Assembly (NCBI GenBank): GCA_015056905.1
Contig: SVFI01000014.1
Span: forward strand, 1 to 58,639
Source: Lachnospiraceae bacterium
Lineage (GTDB): Bacteria; Bacillota; Clostridia; Lachnospirales; Lachnospiraceae
Direction of reading: 5' to 3'
DNA: 58,639 bases
Shown here: piece after piece, positions 46,072 to 55,600 of the stretch
Position numbering within the stretch: position 1 is the first letter of the stretch
Layout: the number at the start of each line of letters is the position of its first letter
Notes under the pieces: generated by a model
What the model saw: only the letters and a program-made list of their open reading frames with translations
The model's database searches: none
What the model was told of the DNA's origin: nothing
Program-made: the position numbers and the translations under genes

Positions 46072-48555
46072 CTATTCTTTCTTCCAGTTCTGATATAAAA
46101 TCAAATCGCTAAGATCAATCGCTTCTTCTTCTACCGTTCCGTCATTTCCGTATGTAATATTTCCGCTTGCGCCGAAAATGTCATACGCATGTACCGTCTC
46201 ACCTGTTGACGCTGTCGCTGTTGTTCTCATCGCCTGCATAACTTCTGACGGGCTGTAATTGATGTTGTTACATCCGCTACATACATAAATATTTCCGCCT
46301 GCAACCGCAAGTCCTTTGAAGTCAGCTTTAATGAAAATATCACCGCTGGCAACAATCAACTTCGTTGAAGAAGGACATTCTGTTGAAGGATATACAATGC
46401 TGCCATCTTTAATTCTCGCTGAAATCATAGCCGGGTCAGCTTCTGTAAGACCATTATTAAAGTTTAATCCGCTCAACTTCGCAAATGCAGCTTCATCAAC
46501 AAGAGAATCAAAAATTTCAGAACTCTGCTGTGTACTTGTCAGTTCATCATAATTGGTTGACAACGAATGTTTCAAGGCTTCAAACGTATTTGCATACTCT
46601 GTCTGCCTTACCAACATATTTCCGTACTTAACCGGATCCTGAAGATGATTTTCTACAAATACAACCTCGTCATGACGATTCAAGTAGAAACCATTACCGG
46701 CAAGTGAAAGATTCTGATTTACCGTACTGCTCCATGTCATCTCACTAATATAAGATGATACATAATTATCAATGCCTTCTTTATCATACTCATAATATGC
46801 TTTGAAGAACTCGTTTGCCATGACATCACTACTACCGAAGTCAAGATACAGATATACAAGGACCGTACCGTTTACACGTCTGAATACTGCCTTGTAATCA
46901 TTGGTATATGCTGCACCACCGAGTTTGTTCCAAAGATGACTGAGACGAACCACATCATACTTCTTCTCCGTCTTTGGAAGCCCATTCTCCATAACCGGTG
47001 TACCATCAGTATTCAGTACCGGATAATCCTTCGAAAGAGTTGTATATTCCTCATATGTCATCGGATTTTTTGCATATGTCTGAACCTGTTCATTCGTTTC
47101 CAAACTAAACGAAATACATTCCGTCGGAACCATGTAAAGCAACTGGTTCGCCTTTACTGAAATGGATTCACCCATCAAAAAGTCTGTCTCGTTCTTCGGA
47201 ACCGTCGTATTATCTGCGACAAAAGTCGACTCCGGGGCATTCAAACGTTCATTGTATTCTTCAGCATCCGGAATTTCATCCGAATTAATATTATCTTTAT
47301 CTGCGACATCCATCGCATAAGCCAGACGATCCAAGTCTGCATCGTATTTCTTAGCTCCGACATACGCATGACCTGACAAAGAAAGTTCTTTCAAATCGCT
47401 AAAGTCAAGTGTTGTATTACCACCGTTAATCAAAATGGAACTGCTTCCTTCTGAATCATTCAGCGAATTACCGTATCCTCTGTAAATACCGCTAAGCTTT
47501 ACAACACTACCTGTTCCGCTGACATCCATATCATCTCCCACATAAATATCTCCGTCAATATCAGCTCTTGCCGTTGTGATATTGATGTTGCTTACGTAGG
47601 TATCAAATGTCTCATCAATGGAAAGACCATTGATTGCTCTGTCGCGCCCGTTGTTAATATCAAGTTTTTCCGCAATTAAATTGTAGGACGCCGATGTGTT
47701 CGTCGCATCCGCAGCATCGCGTTCAAAGCTGATACTTCTGGAACCATCCACATATACTCCGTCATAGCCACCGAATACGTTTCCGGATATCTTAACGTCG
47801 CTACCCTTTAAAATGCTTGTTCCGTCCGGAGCCGGGTCCGTGTTATTTGTATCATTAATTAATGCGTCATTTGCAATCAACGAGAAATTTTCAATTGACA
47901 TCTTGCTTGCTGCCTGAGCAAAACCGACACTCGGTACTTTGATTCGGATGTCTGTTGTGATAATAGAGACAAAACCTCTATCATCTGTATATACTATTTC
48001 AAGGTTATTCAAGGTAATATACGCATTGCCGTTTGCAACTTCCATTGTGTTACCGTCAGCAACCTTCGTTCCTAAATATGCACCTTGAGAACCACTTGTG
48101 TTCGTCGTTGTAATATTTGCTTTCGTCCAAAAGCTCTTCAAATATTCAAGATTCCACTTTGCATTATTTACCACCGGATTTCCGCTAGGATCAACCTCTG
48201 TCACCTGCAGCTTTGTCTGCATTTTTTTCACAAATTCATCCTGAAAATCAAGTTCCATAACTTCGGAAGATTTTCCGGCAGAGTTTTTCATTGCAGTTAC
48301 ATATGCTTCTGACATAGCCTCAGAAACATCCATCTGCAGACCGGCATTAATAACATCAAGGGCATACTCAGCAGAATAGAAGTTATCCTTCGCAAGCGTA
48401 TCGTTCGCTTTCATAAGATAGTTGCAATATGCCATATAAAGAATCATTCCAACAAGCATTCCGATAAATGCAATTGCTATGATAACCATTACCAAGGCAG
48501 CACCCTTATTATCTCTTCTTTTATTTTGCAATTCTTTCCATTTCTTTGAAAACAT
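46072..48555 (-). CDS. Large PilX/GspK-like minor pilin
   Basis: The 827-residue protein has a basic N-terminus and NKGAALVMVIIAIAFIGMLVGMILYMAYCNYLMKA, then FYSAEYALDVINAGL. The segment fits PilX/GspK proteins, and it lacks Glu at +5, a known trait of GspK, the tip-most pseudopilin. The long remainder includes short beta repeats (SILINGGNTTLDFSDLKELSLSGHAYVG), compatible with a beta helix. I chose the ATG at 48555, which has AGGAAG 7 bases upstream; a TTG in the same frame lies further upstream without one. Confidence 0.75.
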   Translation of the reverse strand: MFSKKWKELQNKRRDNKGAALVMVIIAIAFIGMLVGMILYMAYCNYLMKANDTLAKDNFYSAEYALDVINAGLQMDVSEAMSEAYVTAMKNSAGKSSEVMELDFQDEFVKKMQTKLQVTEVDPSGNPVVNNAKWNLEYLKSFWTKANITTTNTSGSQGAYLGTKVADGNTMEVANGNAYITLNNLEIVYTDDRGFVSIITTDIRIKVPSVGFAQAASKMSIENFSLIANDALINDTNNTDPAPDGTSILKGSDVKISGNVFGGYDGVYVDGSRSISFERDAADATNTSASYNLIAEKLDINNGRDRAINGLSIDETFDTYVSNINITTARADIDGDIYVGDDMDVSGTGSVVKLSGIYRGYGNSLNDSEGSSSILINGGNTTLDFSDLKELSLSGHAYVGAKKYDADLDRLAYAMDVADKDNINSDEIPDAEEYNERLNAPESTFVADNTTVPKNETDFLMGESISVKANQLLYMVPTECISFSLETNEQVQTYAKNPMTYEEYTTLSKDYPVLNTDGTPVMENGLPKTEKKYDVVRLSHLWNKLGGAAYTNDYKAVFRRVNGTVLVYLYLDFGSSDVMANEFFKAYYEYDKEGIDNYVSSYISEMTWSSTVNQNLSLAGNGFYLNRHDEVVFVENHLQDPVKYGNMLVRQTEYANTFEALKHSLSTNYDELTSTQQSSEIFDSLVDEAAFAKLSGLNFNNGLTEADPAMISARIKDGSIVYPSTECPSSTKLIVASGDIFIKADFKGLAVAGGNIYVCSGCNNINYSPSEVMQAMRTTATASTGETVHAYDIFGASGNITYGNDGTVEEEAIDLSDLILYQNWKKE

Positions 48556-48585
48556 TGAATGCTCTTCCTTTCTATCTGTTACCAA

Positions 48586-49920
48586 CTAGTTGGCCATTCC
48601 GCCATCGTAGGTTGCAACTTTCTCCCCGCTTGTCGGATTGTAAATATCAATCGTCACTTTGTAAAGTGTATTTTTTGTCTCTCTTGCGTACCCGGCCGAA
48701 AAATTTGACTGGTAAAGCGCTTCATTTATTAGCGTTCCATTATAATAATAATTCGCCCTTATCCTCTGATATTTAGAATCAGATGCTTGTAATCGGTTCG
48801 TTGCATCTTTCATAGGAAACTTCGTCGAATCAAGCGGAGTCACTCCATCCTCTTCCGTTGTTCGGAAGTTATACTTTGGTGACGGTGCATTTAAATCATA
48901 GCGGAGATTGGACACAATATGTACATCCTCTGTTCTCACACCGGTCATATCCTCCGAGGTTATCCGCACATTACATCCATATGTTGTACCATAAGTAATT
49001 GTTTCTGCATCTGCAGCCCCAGTCAAAGCGTCTACCTTCTGGTTTCTTACAAGATAGACCGTGATTTCCTCTCCGGTTCTGTTAATAATTTCAATATTAT
49101 CCAAAGGTTCTGTATAAGTCGACTTCTGAATTCCTTCATAATAGATGTAGACACTTCGCGGAAGCTGATCTGCATCCATTCTTGAGATATTATCCGTCGT
49201 TGCCGTGTATGCTGCATCCGCAGGCAACGATGCATTGTTCATCAAATCCAAATTCGGCTTATATATTCTGTCAACACGCACCTTGTAAATAGGCGCAGAT
49301 TCTGTTCCCTCATTTAAAATACTCACTTTAATGGTTCTTTCTATCTCCCCGTAATAGTTTTCTATCGGGAAAGTATTTGTCAAAGGTGACTTCTTCTTTA
49401 ACTCTTTAACTGCCGTCTCAACCTCCGATGTCGGATAATTGTAAATCGCATCATAATACTGGTTGATTTCTGAAATGGTAGCCATTTCCTGATTATTAAA
49501 CTTTTCCTCAGCTGAATTCGTCGGGTCAAACGTCATCACAACATCATATTTGTTATGTGCAGTTCCCGCGGTCTCAACGTTCGTCATCTTATAGACAACT
49601 GTAGCATCTGTCGGTGAAGATGTCTTCGACACACTCCCATATGTCGCTGCTGACGGAAGTACGCTTCCGGCCAAAGATTTTGAGGAATCGGCGATAACAC
49701 CATCGACAATACCTACAACATCTTTGACCGCATATCCACTTATACCTTCCATGACATCCTGCGCGAGGTTCATTTCGTTCAAGCTCTTACGACTCTCCAA
49801 ATTCAATTTTGATGACTGTATAAAGTTTGCCACCAGAGGTGATATCACAAGTGCTAATATCGCAACCGCGATAATTATTTCAACTAATGTAAAACCTCTG
49901 TTATCTAATCTATTTTTCAT
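48586..49920 (-). CDS. Minor pilin, PilV/GspI-like
   Basis: The 444-residue protein has leader MKNRLDNRG and FTLVEIIIAVAILALVISPLVANFI with Glu at +5. The Pro at the end of the hydrophobic helix and following SSKLNLESRKSLNEMNLAQDVMEGI resemble PilV/GspI. The rest is Thr/Asn-rich extracellular-type sequence about twice the usual size. It follows the pilO-like gene and starts the minor pilin cluster. Confidence 0.75.
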   Translation of the reverse strand: MKNRLDNRGFTLVEIIIAVAILALVISPLVANFIQSSKLNLESRKSLNEMNLAQDVMEGISGYAVKDVVGIVDGVIADSSKSLAGSVLPSAATYGSVSKTSSPTDATVVYKMTNVETAGTAHNKYDVVMTFDPTNSAEEKFNNQEMATISEINQYYDAIYNYPTSEVETAVKELKKKSPLTNTFPIENYYGEIERTIKVSILNEGTESAPIYKVRVDRIYKPNLDLMNNASLPADAAYTATTDNISRMDADQLPRSVYIYYEGIQKSTYTEPLDNIEIINRTGEEITVYLVRNQKVDALTGAADAETITYGTTYGCNVRITSEDMTGVRTEDVHIVSNLRYDLNAPSPKYNFRTTEEDGVTPLDSTKFPMKDATNRLQASDSKYQRIRANYYYNGTLINEALYQSNFSAGYARETKNTLYKVTIDIYNPTSGEKVATYDGGMAN

Positions 49921-49957
49921 AAATGAACCCCTTCGCCAAATATGTTTCTGTTACTTC

Positions 49958-50695
49958 TTACTGCGCATTCGCAATCTGTGCTGCTGCTTTTTTCTTTGCA
50001 CTGTTAAAGATATCCTGTGTTCCGTATGTCACACCATCCACCTTCGGTGTTGTATACTCTGCTTCTGTACCTGTGAGCGAATACATGCTCATTGCAATCG
50101 TACTCAAAAGCTCACCTGTTTGTGCATCAAAAGAAACTGAAAGCGTATCTACTGATTTTCTATTATCGTCTGTATTAATCTGTTTTAAAATATCCTTCAT
50201 GGAATTGTACGAAGATAATACTGTCACCGTAACAGGTGTTCTGTATAACATAATTGCCGGTGCAGCTGTCGCTTCTTCCGTAATTTCTGTTGTTCCATCC
50301 TCTGTCTCTGTTGTTTCAGCTACCACTTCCTGTGCCGGTGCTTCCACCTCAATCACTGTCGTCGGGCTCATGCTGATGGTACGTGCAAGAGCATCATGTG
50401 TATCTTCTGTATTAATCATGTAAAGGATATCATCTTCTGGAAGATACTGTGCAGGGAACTGCGCCTTAATCTCTTCAATTTTAGCCTGCATGCTTGCTGT
50501 ATCATCAATATACTGCTGTTTATTATCTGCAAGCTCCTGTAAATAGTCCACTTCCTGACGGAGCTGTGCATTTTCTGCTACCATAATTTCTGTCTGCTCT
50601 GTCAATTTCTGATATACAAAGAAATATGAAGCTGCCGCAAGCAGAATACCGATAAGCATAAGAATAATACTTTTATCTGATTTTTTCATTGTCAT
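49958..50695 (-). CDS. pilO: Pilus alignment protein PilO-like
   Basis: The 245-residue protein has one membrane helix near its start (about 10-28, IILMLIGILLAAASYFFVY), a coiled coil (about 30-75) and a ferredoxin-like C-terminal domain, the layout of PilO. PilO pairs with PilN to connect the cytoplasmic PilM ring to the platform. It follows the pilM-pilN fusion by 7 bases. Sequence conservation is weak; layout and position support the call. Confidence 0.8.
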   Translation of the reverse strand: MTMKKSDKSIILMLIGILLAAASYFFVYQKLTEQTEIMVAENAQLRQEVDYLQELADNKQQYIDDTASMQAKIEEIKAQFPAQYLPEDDILYMINTEDTHDALARTISMSPTTVIEVEAPAQEVVAETTETEDGTTEITEEATAAPAIMLYRTPVTVTVLSSYNSMKDILKQINTDDNRKSVDTLSVSFDAQTGELLSTIAMSMYSLTGTEAEYTTPKVDGVTYGTQDIFNSAKKKAAAQIANAQ

Positions 50696-50702
50696 TTTCC
50701 TC

Positions 50703-52502
50703 CTACTCTACTACTTCTTCTGTTGCTTCTGCTTCTTCAACAAGCATCGCCGGATTTACACCATATGTACATGTCACCGTGAAGCTGACTACAGGCTGAC
50801 CGGTCTCCTCATTAATATTTTCCGCAATAGCATCTACGTTGACTGCTGCGAAGTTTTCAAACGTGCGGAGTTTAAGAATCGTTGCCACTGCTTCTTCTTT
50901 TGTATTAACCTGCATTGTCATTGCAAGCTGTGACGCATTAGCTGACATAGCACCAACTTCTACATTCTTAGGTAACTTTTCTTCTAACTCAACAAAAATA
51001 TCATATAAATCTCTGTTATAGTTTTCTGTCTGCGCATAAACCGCTGTCAGATAATCACAATCTGCTTTTGTCTGTACATAAAGATTGTATGTTTCCTGTA
51101 CAGGCTCAAGCTGTGCTTTCTTCTCTGCAAGCTGAACGCCATCCACTTTTGCAAGATAATAATTCGGAACAGATAACGCAATCAGAACAATTGACGCAAC
51201 CACACCTAATACGAAAACAACAATCGGAAGTTTGTCACCGGATACGCTGCTCTTCTTAGCACCTTTTCCTTTCGCTTTATCCTGCTGCATAGATACAGGC
51301 ATGAAACCTACAGAACCAAGTCCTGCACCGATAACGGAAATGTAATCACCGAGAGATACATCATGGAGATGCAAGCCCTGGTTGATGTTTGTTCCGGCAA
51401 GGTCTTTTAACACTTCGACTTCACGTCCGAGTTCTTCTGAAAGAAGTCCTGCAAATCCCCAGAAGTCAGCCGCAATACCTGTGATAATGATATTGTCAAT
51501 TGCCGCATCTCTGTTCTTTGAGTTGTAGTAATCAATAACACGAACGATACTGCTGATGAGCTGTTCGTATGCATATGTAACATCTCTTCTTAAACGAAGC
51601 ATCTTGAGGTTTGCACCTGCCTGTTTTGCTGCAACCGTTGTACTTGCAACCTGTGAAGAATCTCCGGATGCTGCAGCTGCCGCGATTGCTGCTTCATTTA
51701 ATCTTTCAAGCTCTGCTACTTCTGCTTCTTTATCTTTGAGAGTTTCCTCTTCTTCTGCCTTCATAACAAGATTGTTTTTACGAAGTGTCTTAACTGCTGC
51801 TTCGTAAGAAAGCGGCTCGCCGTATACATCTGTTTCCATCATGATGTCTACAACCTGGTCAGCTCCGTAGATACCGGAACGCTGCATTGTAATAACACCA
51901 TTGTTGGTCACTGTAAGAAGTGAGCTTCTTTCATCAATCTTAACTGTAAGGTTTACACCTTTTGCAAATCTATGGCGAAGAGCCTGGAAAATACTGTTAC
52001 CGCTATAATCAATAGAAGATAACTCAAGTCCGAGCTGCTGAGCCAGATAATAGTATCCGTCAAGAATTTCTGACGGGCACGCCATAATCATGACTCTGTA
52101 CTGCTTGGTTCCGGCTTCATCCGTTACCGTATCCATAATGTTGTGCGCGAACTGGTATGCGCTCGGATCAACAGGGAAATAGTCAGTAATGTTGCTCATC
52201 AACATCTCTCTTACCTTGTTCTCCTTAACCATCGGAATGGTTGCCTCTCTGTTCGCAATTTTTGTGGATGAAACTGCAAAAATAACTTTCTTTGCATTCA
52301 TGCCGTTTGCCGCAATGTAGGATTTCAAATCCTGTACATAAGATTCTGTCGGATTAATCAATCCGTCATTCAGAATTCCTTCCGGTGTTTTCATACTGAA
52401 AACTCCATAAACCTGTGGATGTTTTGACTGGAAATCCATTTCACAAACCTGTGTAAGCGAATATCCAATCTCAATACTAAGTACTCTTTGCGCTTTTGCC
52501 AT
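50703..52502 (-). CDS. PilM-PilN fusion protein
   Basis: The 599-residue protein begins with an actin-like PilM domain (RVLSIEIGYSLTQVCEM, IDYSGNSIFQALRHRF, AIDNIIITGIAADFWGFAGLL, about 1-400). After a basic linker (KGKGAKKS) a membrane helix (about 427-447) leads to a PilN-like periplasmic-type domain with a coiled coil (about 450-520). PilM forms a cytoplasmic ring and binds the N-terminus of PilN; here the pair is one polypeptide. The fusion keeps the functional order PilM-PilN-PilO. Confidence 0.85.
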   Translation of the reverse strand: MAKAQRVLSIEIGYSLTQVCEMDFQSKHPQVYGVFSMKTPEGILNDGLINPTESYVQDLKSYIAANGMNAKKVIFAVSSTKIANREATIPMVKENKVREMLMSNITDYFPVDPSAYQFAHNIMDTVTDEAGTKQYRVMIMACPSEILDGYYYLAQQLGLELSSIDYSGNSIFQALRHRFAKGVNLTVKIDERSSLLTVTNNGVITMQRSGIYGADQVVDIMMETDVYGEPLSYEAAVKTLRKNNLVMKAEEEETLKDKEAEVAELERLNEAAIAAAAASGDSSQVASTTVAAKQAGANLKMLRLRRDVTYAYEQLISSIVRVIDYYNSKNRDAAIDNIIITGIAADFWGFAGLLSEELGREVEVLKDLAGTNINQGLHLHDVSLGDYISVIGAGLGSVGFMPVSMQQDKAKGKGAKKSSVSGDKLPIVVFVLGVVASIVLIALSVPNYYLAKVDGVQLAEKKAQLEPVQETYNLYVQTKADCDYLTAVYAQTENYNRDLYDIFVELEEKLPKNVEVGAMSANASQLAMTMQVNTKEEAVATILKLRTFENFAAVNVDAIAENINEETGQPVVSFTVTCTYGVNPAMLVEEAEATEEVVE

Positions 52503-52582
52503 GATTTACCTCCTAAAGTGATAGGTTTTATTACCCTCGTTCTTTCTTTTAAATTATATCTATATAAAGTCCGCTTCGCCGA

Positions 52583-53359
52583 CTAAGGTGTCACAAGCAA
52601 ACTAATATACCAGTTAATAAACGGTTCGCCCCACAGCACCGATATAAAGATACCGGCCGCCAAGTACGGGCCCATTGCAAGTACATGTCCTTCATCCGAC
52701 AATTTCATACGGATAAGATGAATCACCGATCCGAGAATACATCCCAAAATCAGTGCCAATATTGACAGCTTCCAGCCTATCAAAAGCCCCGCTGCCCGCA
52801 TCAACCTGACATCGCCGTATCCAATGGCTCTGCCCCCGGATGCCCAAAATAAAATCTCCAAAAAACTACTGACAGCAAGGAGGCCGACTACGTAAGTCAC
52901 CCAATCCCCTAAGTGCAACCCTAAGTGAATCAGCCCCAGTGCCAGTATAAACAAGTTGATTCCATACGGAATCTCATACGTTCTAAAATCTATCACACTC
53001 AATACGATGAGTGCTGATGTTAATAAACAGTATATCGCTGAATCTATACTCCACCCGTTAATAGTGAATATCAGAACATACAAAATTCCATTCAGTGCCT
53101 CCACAATGGGGTACTGCACGGATATATGTTCCTTACATTTGCGACATTTACCACGCAGAAACAGATAACTAAAAACCGGAATCAGATCAAACCATCGAAG
53201 CTGATACCCACATCTCATGCAGTGGCTTCTCTTCTTCGAAAGGCTTTCCTTTGCAGGAATACGGTAGATGCAGACATTGAGAAAGCTACCTATCACGATT
53301 CCATATAGAAAGACAAGAATTCCAAGTATTATATTCTGAATCATTACATCCGTGGCCAT
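52583..53359 (-). CDS. pilD: Prepilin peptidase (A24 aspartic protease)
   Basis: The 258-residue membrane protein has the N-terminal methyltransferase-type segment GSFLNVCIYRIP, a CxxC...CxxC zinc site (CMRCG and CRKCK), and both catalytic Asp residues in VIDFRTYEIP and GYGDVRLM. It cleaves leader peptides of the pilins and minor pilins of this operon and probably N-methylates the new N-terminus. The ATG is 11 bases after AGGAG, slightly far, so expression may be modest. Confidence 0.95.
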   Translation of the reverse strand: MATDVMIQNIILGILVFLYGIVIGSFLNVCIYRIPAKESLSKKRSHCMRCGYQLRWFDLIPVFSYLFLRGKCRKCKEHISVQYPIVEALNGILYVLIFTINGWSIDSAIYCLLTSALIVLSVIDFRTYEIPYGINLFILALGLIHLGLHLGDWVTYVVGLLAVSSFLEILFWASGGRAIGYGDVRLMRAAGLLIGWKLSILALILGCILGSVIHLIRMKLSDEGHVLAMGPYLAAGIFISVLWGEPFINWYISLLVTP

Positions 53360-53382
53360 AGGGGGAATGTCTCCTTTTTATA

Positions 53383-53410
53383 CTGCGACGGCGCGGGCGC
53401 ACCGCCGCAG
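53383..53410 (-). other. GC-rich hairpin after the major pilin gene
   Basis: In an otherwise AT-rich gap, a 9-bp GC-rich stem (CTGCGGCGG arm with CCGTCGCAG, one wobble) closes on a GC-rich loop. No T-run follows on the minus strand, so it is not a standard terminator. It may protect the 3' end of a processed pilin mRNA. Confidence 0.65.
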
Positions 53411-53430
53411 CCAAGTTTTAAATCAATTTC

Positions 53431-53829
53431 TTATGACTCAGGAACTGTGATACTTCCAGCTTCAACTTTGAAGTTACCGTTAGCGTCAACATGAATTGTA
53501 ATAGTACTTCCTGCACTGTTGGATTTTAATTTTGTAGCAACAGAGCTGAAATCTGAAACGCCGAGTGTAGCATTTACTGCACTACCCCAAGAACCACTCG
53601 GAGATGTAATAGTATCGCTTCCTGCAGGAGCATCTGTGATTTCAGGGTCAGAAGCTGCTACTGAACAAGCTTTGTATACAGAGTCTAATAAATCTCTGTC
53701 TGCTGAAACTCTTGATTTTTCAACGTACTTGATGTACTGAGGTGCTAAAACACCGATTAAGATTGCCATGATAGCAATAACGATAATTAACTCAACGAGT
53801 GAGAAACCTTTGTTATTTGTCTTTTTCAT
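53431..53829 (-). CDS. Major type IV pilin (proposed)
   Basis: A 132-residue prepilin with leader MKKTNNKG and FSLVELIIVIAIMAILIGVLAPQYIKYVEKSR (Glu +5), then a small Ser/Thr-rich globular domain with no Cys pair. Codon choice differs from the neighbouring genes: many strongly preferred codons (GTT, GCA, GCT, TCA, TTA, AGA), typical of highly expressed genes. It is followed by a stable hairpin. I therefore propose it as the main pilus subunit, with the other pilin as a minor one. Confidence 0.85.
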   Translation of the reverse strand: MKKTNNKGFSLVELIIVIAIMAILIGVLAPQYIKYVEKSRVSADRDLLDSVYKACSVAASDPEITDAPAGSDTITSPSGSWGSAVNATLGVSDFSSVATKLKSNSAGSTITIHVDANGNFKVEAGSITVPES

Positions 53830-53913
53830 TTTAAACCTCTCCTTTTTAATATAATGTTTATTGATTGATTTATTTAAGACCCCGCCCCCCTATTCGCAGG
53901 GTTTTAAAACACT

Positions 53914-54312
53914 TTACTGCCAGCCAACCTGAAGCGCCATCTTGTTATCCGATGCATTTGTTACAAATTCGACAGTATAGGTCATATCCTTATACTTCTT
54001 CGACTGCACCTTGGCACTCTCATAGTTCGGCATAAATTGCGGAAGCACATTTTCCTCAACAAATGTACTGCCACTTATTCCTGACGAACTAAACTCAATC
54101 TTATCCCCTTCGGACAGTTGTTCATACAAATCCACATCCGCCGCAACAACACAAGCAAGTTCATAAAGTTGCTCCGCCATATTCTCATCTTTTGATTCAC
54201 GTGAACGTTCCACGTATTTGATATATTGCGGTGCGAGCACTCCTATCAGAATTGCCATAATCGCGATTACGATAATGAGTTCCACCAACGAAAAACCTTT
54301 GTTTGTTTTCAT
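53914..54312 (-). CDS. Second type IV pilin
   Basis: A 132-residue prepilin whose N-terminal helix is nearly identical to the other pilin (NKGFSLVELIIVIAIMAILIGVLAPQYIKYVERSR) but whose globular domain differs entirely after about residue 40. Codons are ordinary (TCG, GTG, CTG, CGT) where the neighbour uses preferred ones, although protein sequence is the same, so recent gene conversion is unlikely. It could be a minor or alternative pilin. It follows pilC by about 28 bases. Confidence 0.85.
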   Translation of the reverse strand: MKTNKGFSLVELIIVIAIMAILIGVLAPQYIKYVERSRESKDENMAEQLYELACVVAADVDLYEQLSEGDKIEFSSSGISGSTFVEENVLPQFMPNYESAKVQSKKYKDMTYTVEFVTNASDNKMALQVGWQ

Positions 54313-54339
54313 AAATACACCTCTCGGTCCGTTTTCCTC

Positions 54340-55560
54340 TTATAAATTGTCAAGACCTGTGTACATAGATGCCATCGGAGCCATAACCGCACCGATAATA
54401 ACCATACAGATGGCCGCAAGTCCAATAATCATAAGCGGTTCAAGTGCTGCCATAAGGGACTCTGTTGCTACTTCTACTTCTTCTTCGTAGTACTCTGCCA
54501 AAGTATCCAACATATTCTCGATATTACCTGTCTCCTCACCGATTCTAACCATATGATGAACCATCGGTGGGAAGAGCCCACACTGCTCAATCGGCTGCGA
54601 GAGAGGAATACCCTGCATAACATCGTTACGCGCATCTTTCATCGCCGTTGTAAAGTACTTATTACTCATGGTATCCGATACGATTTCTACCGCATCCGGC
54701 ATCGAAATACCTGCCGCAAGCATCGTAGAAAGGTTACGTGCAAACTTCGCTGCATTCTGTTTGACGGTAAGGTCTGCAAAGAGCGGTACTTTGATTGCAA
54801 TCTTAGCAATCATGATTTCACCGGTTTCCGTTCTTGCAAACCAGCGTATCGCAAAGAACAATACGACTACAATCGCAAGCGCAAGAAGCCAGTTGGCTTT
54901 GAGCCAATCGGAAGCAGCTACAACCGCAAGTGTAATACCCGGCATTTCAATATCCATATCCTTGAACATATCCATGAAGGTAGGTACGATGTATGTAAGC
55001 ATTACGATAACTACAACAATCGCAACAATAAGAACCATGATCGGATATACCATTGTCTTTTTGATAAGACCCTGTATCTTGGCAGATTTCTCAAACTGGA
55101 CTGCCATACGTTCAAATGCAATATCCAAACTACCGGAAGCTTCACCGGCACTTACCATGTGAATCAACAATTTCGGGAATACATCCGGGCACTTTGCCAT
55201 AGAAGATGCAAGTGATTCACCCTTCTGCACTCCGAGGTATACTTCCTGCAAACCGTTTTTAAGTCTTTCATTCTCCGTCTGTTCCGTCAACATACGCATC
55301 GACTCAAGAATCGTTACACCTGCACGGTGCATACTCACGAACTGTCGACAGAAAATACTCATGTCACGTACCGGAATTTTCTTTTTGAAGAGATCAGCCA
55401 TGTTGATATCTTTATCCATAATACCCTGCTCTTTGATCTCTGTTGGCATCTTTCCTTCTTTTTTGAGCTGCTCCGCAGCTCTCTGCTCATTGTCGGCCTC
55501 AATCGTTCCGGAAACTATCTTACCGGACTTATCGACTGCCTGATATTTGTATGCTGCCAA
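54340..55560 (-). CDS. pilC: Type IV pilus inner-membrane platform protein PilC (GspF family)
   Basis: The 406-residue protein has an N-terminal domain (YQAVDKSGKIVSGTIEADNEQRA), two GspF domains (FCRQFVSMHRAGVTILESMRML and FARNLSTMLAAGISMPDAVEIVS) and three membrane helices (about 168-192, 217-235, 371-395). It is the platform that is turned by PilB to add pilins. It lies 40 bases after pilB. Length is normal. Confidence 0.95.
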   Translation of the reverse strand: MAAYKYQAVDKSGKIVSGTIEADNEQRAAEQLKKEGKMPTEIKEQGIMDKDINMADLFKKKIPVRDMSIFCRQFVSMHRAGVTILESMRMLTEQTENERLKNGLQEVYLGVQKGESLASSMAKCPDVFPKLLIHMVSAGEASGSLDIAFERMAVQFEKSAKIQGLIKKTMVYPIMVLIVAIVVVIVMLTYIVPTFMDMFKDMDIEMPGITLAVVAASDWLKANWLLALAIVVVLFFAIRWFARTETGEIMIAKIAIKVPLFADLTVKQNAAKFARNLSTMLAAGISMPDAVEIVSDTMSNKYFTTAMKDARNDVMQGIPLSQPIEQCGLFPPMVHHMVRIGEETGNIENMLDTLAEYYEEEVEVATESLMAALEPLMIIGLAAICMVIIGAVMAPMASMYTGLDNL

Positions 55561-55600
55561 TTTTTTGCCCTCCTGGTTCTTTGTTAATTTTCATGAATCT

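Noticed and set aside
54553..55215. Plus-strand open frame of 220 codons opposite pilC
   Set aside because: Antisense to a complete GspF protein, with repetitive Arg/His/Tyr/Asn composition and no ribosome binding site or domain.
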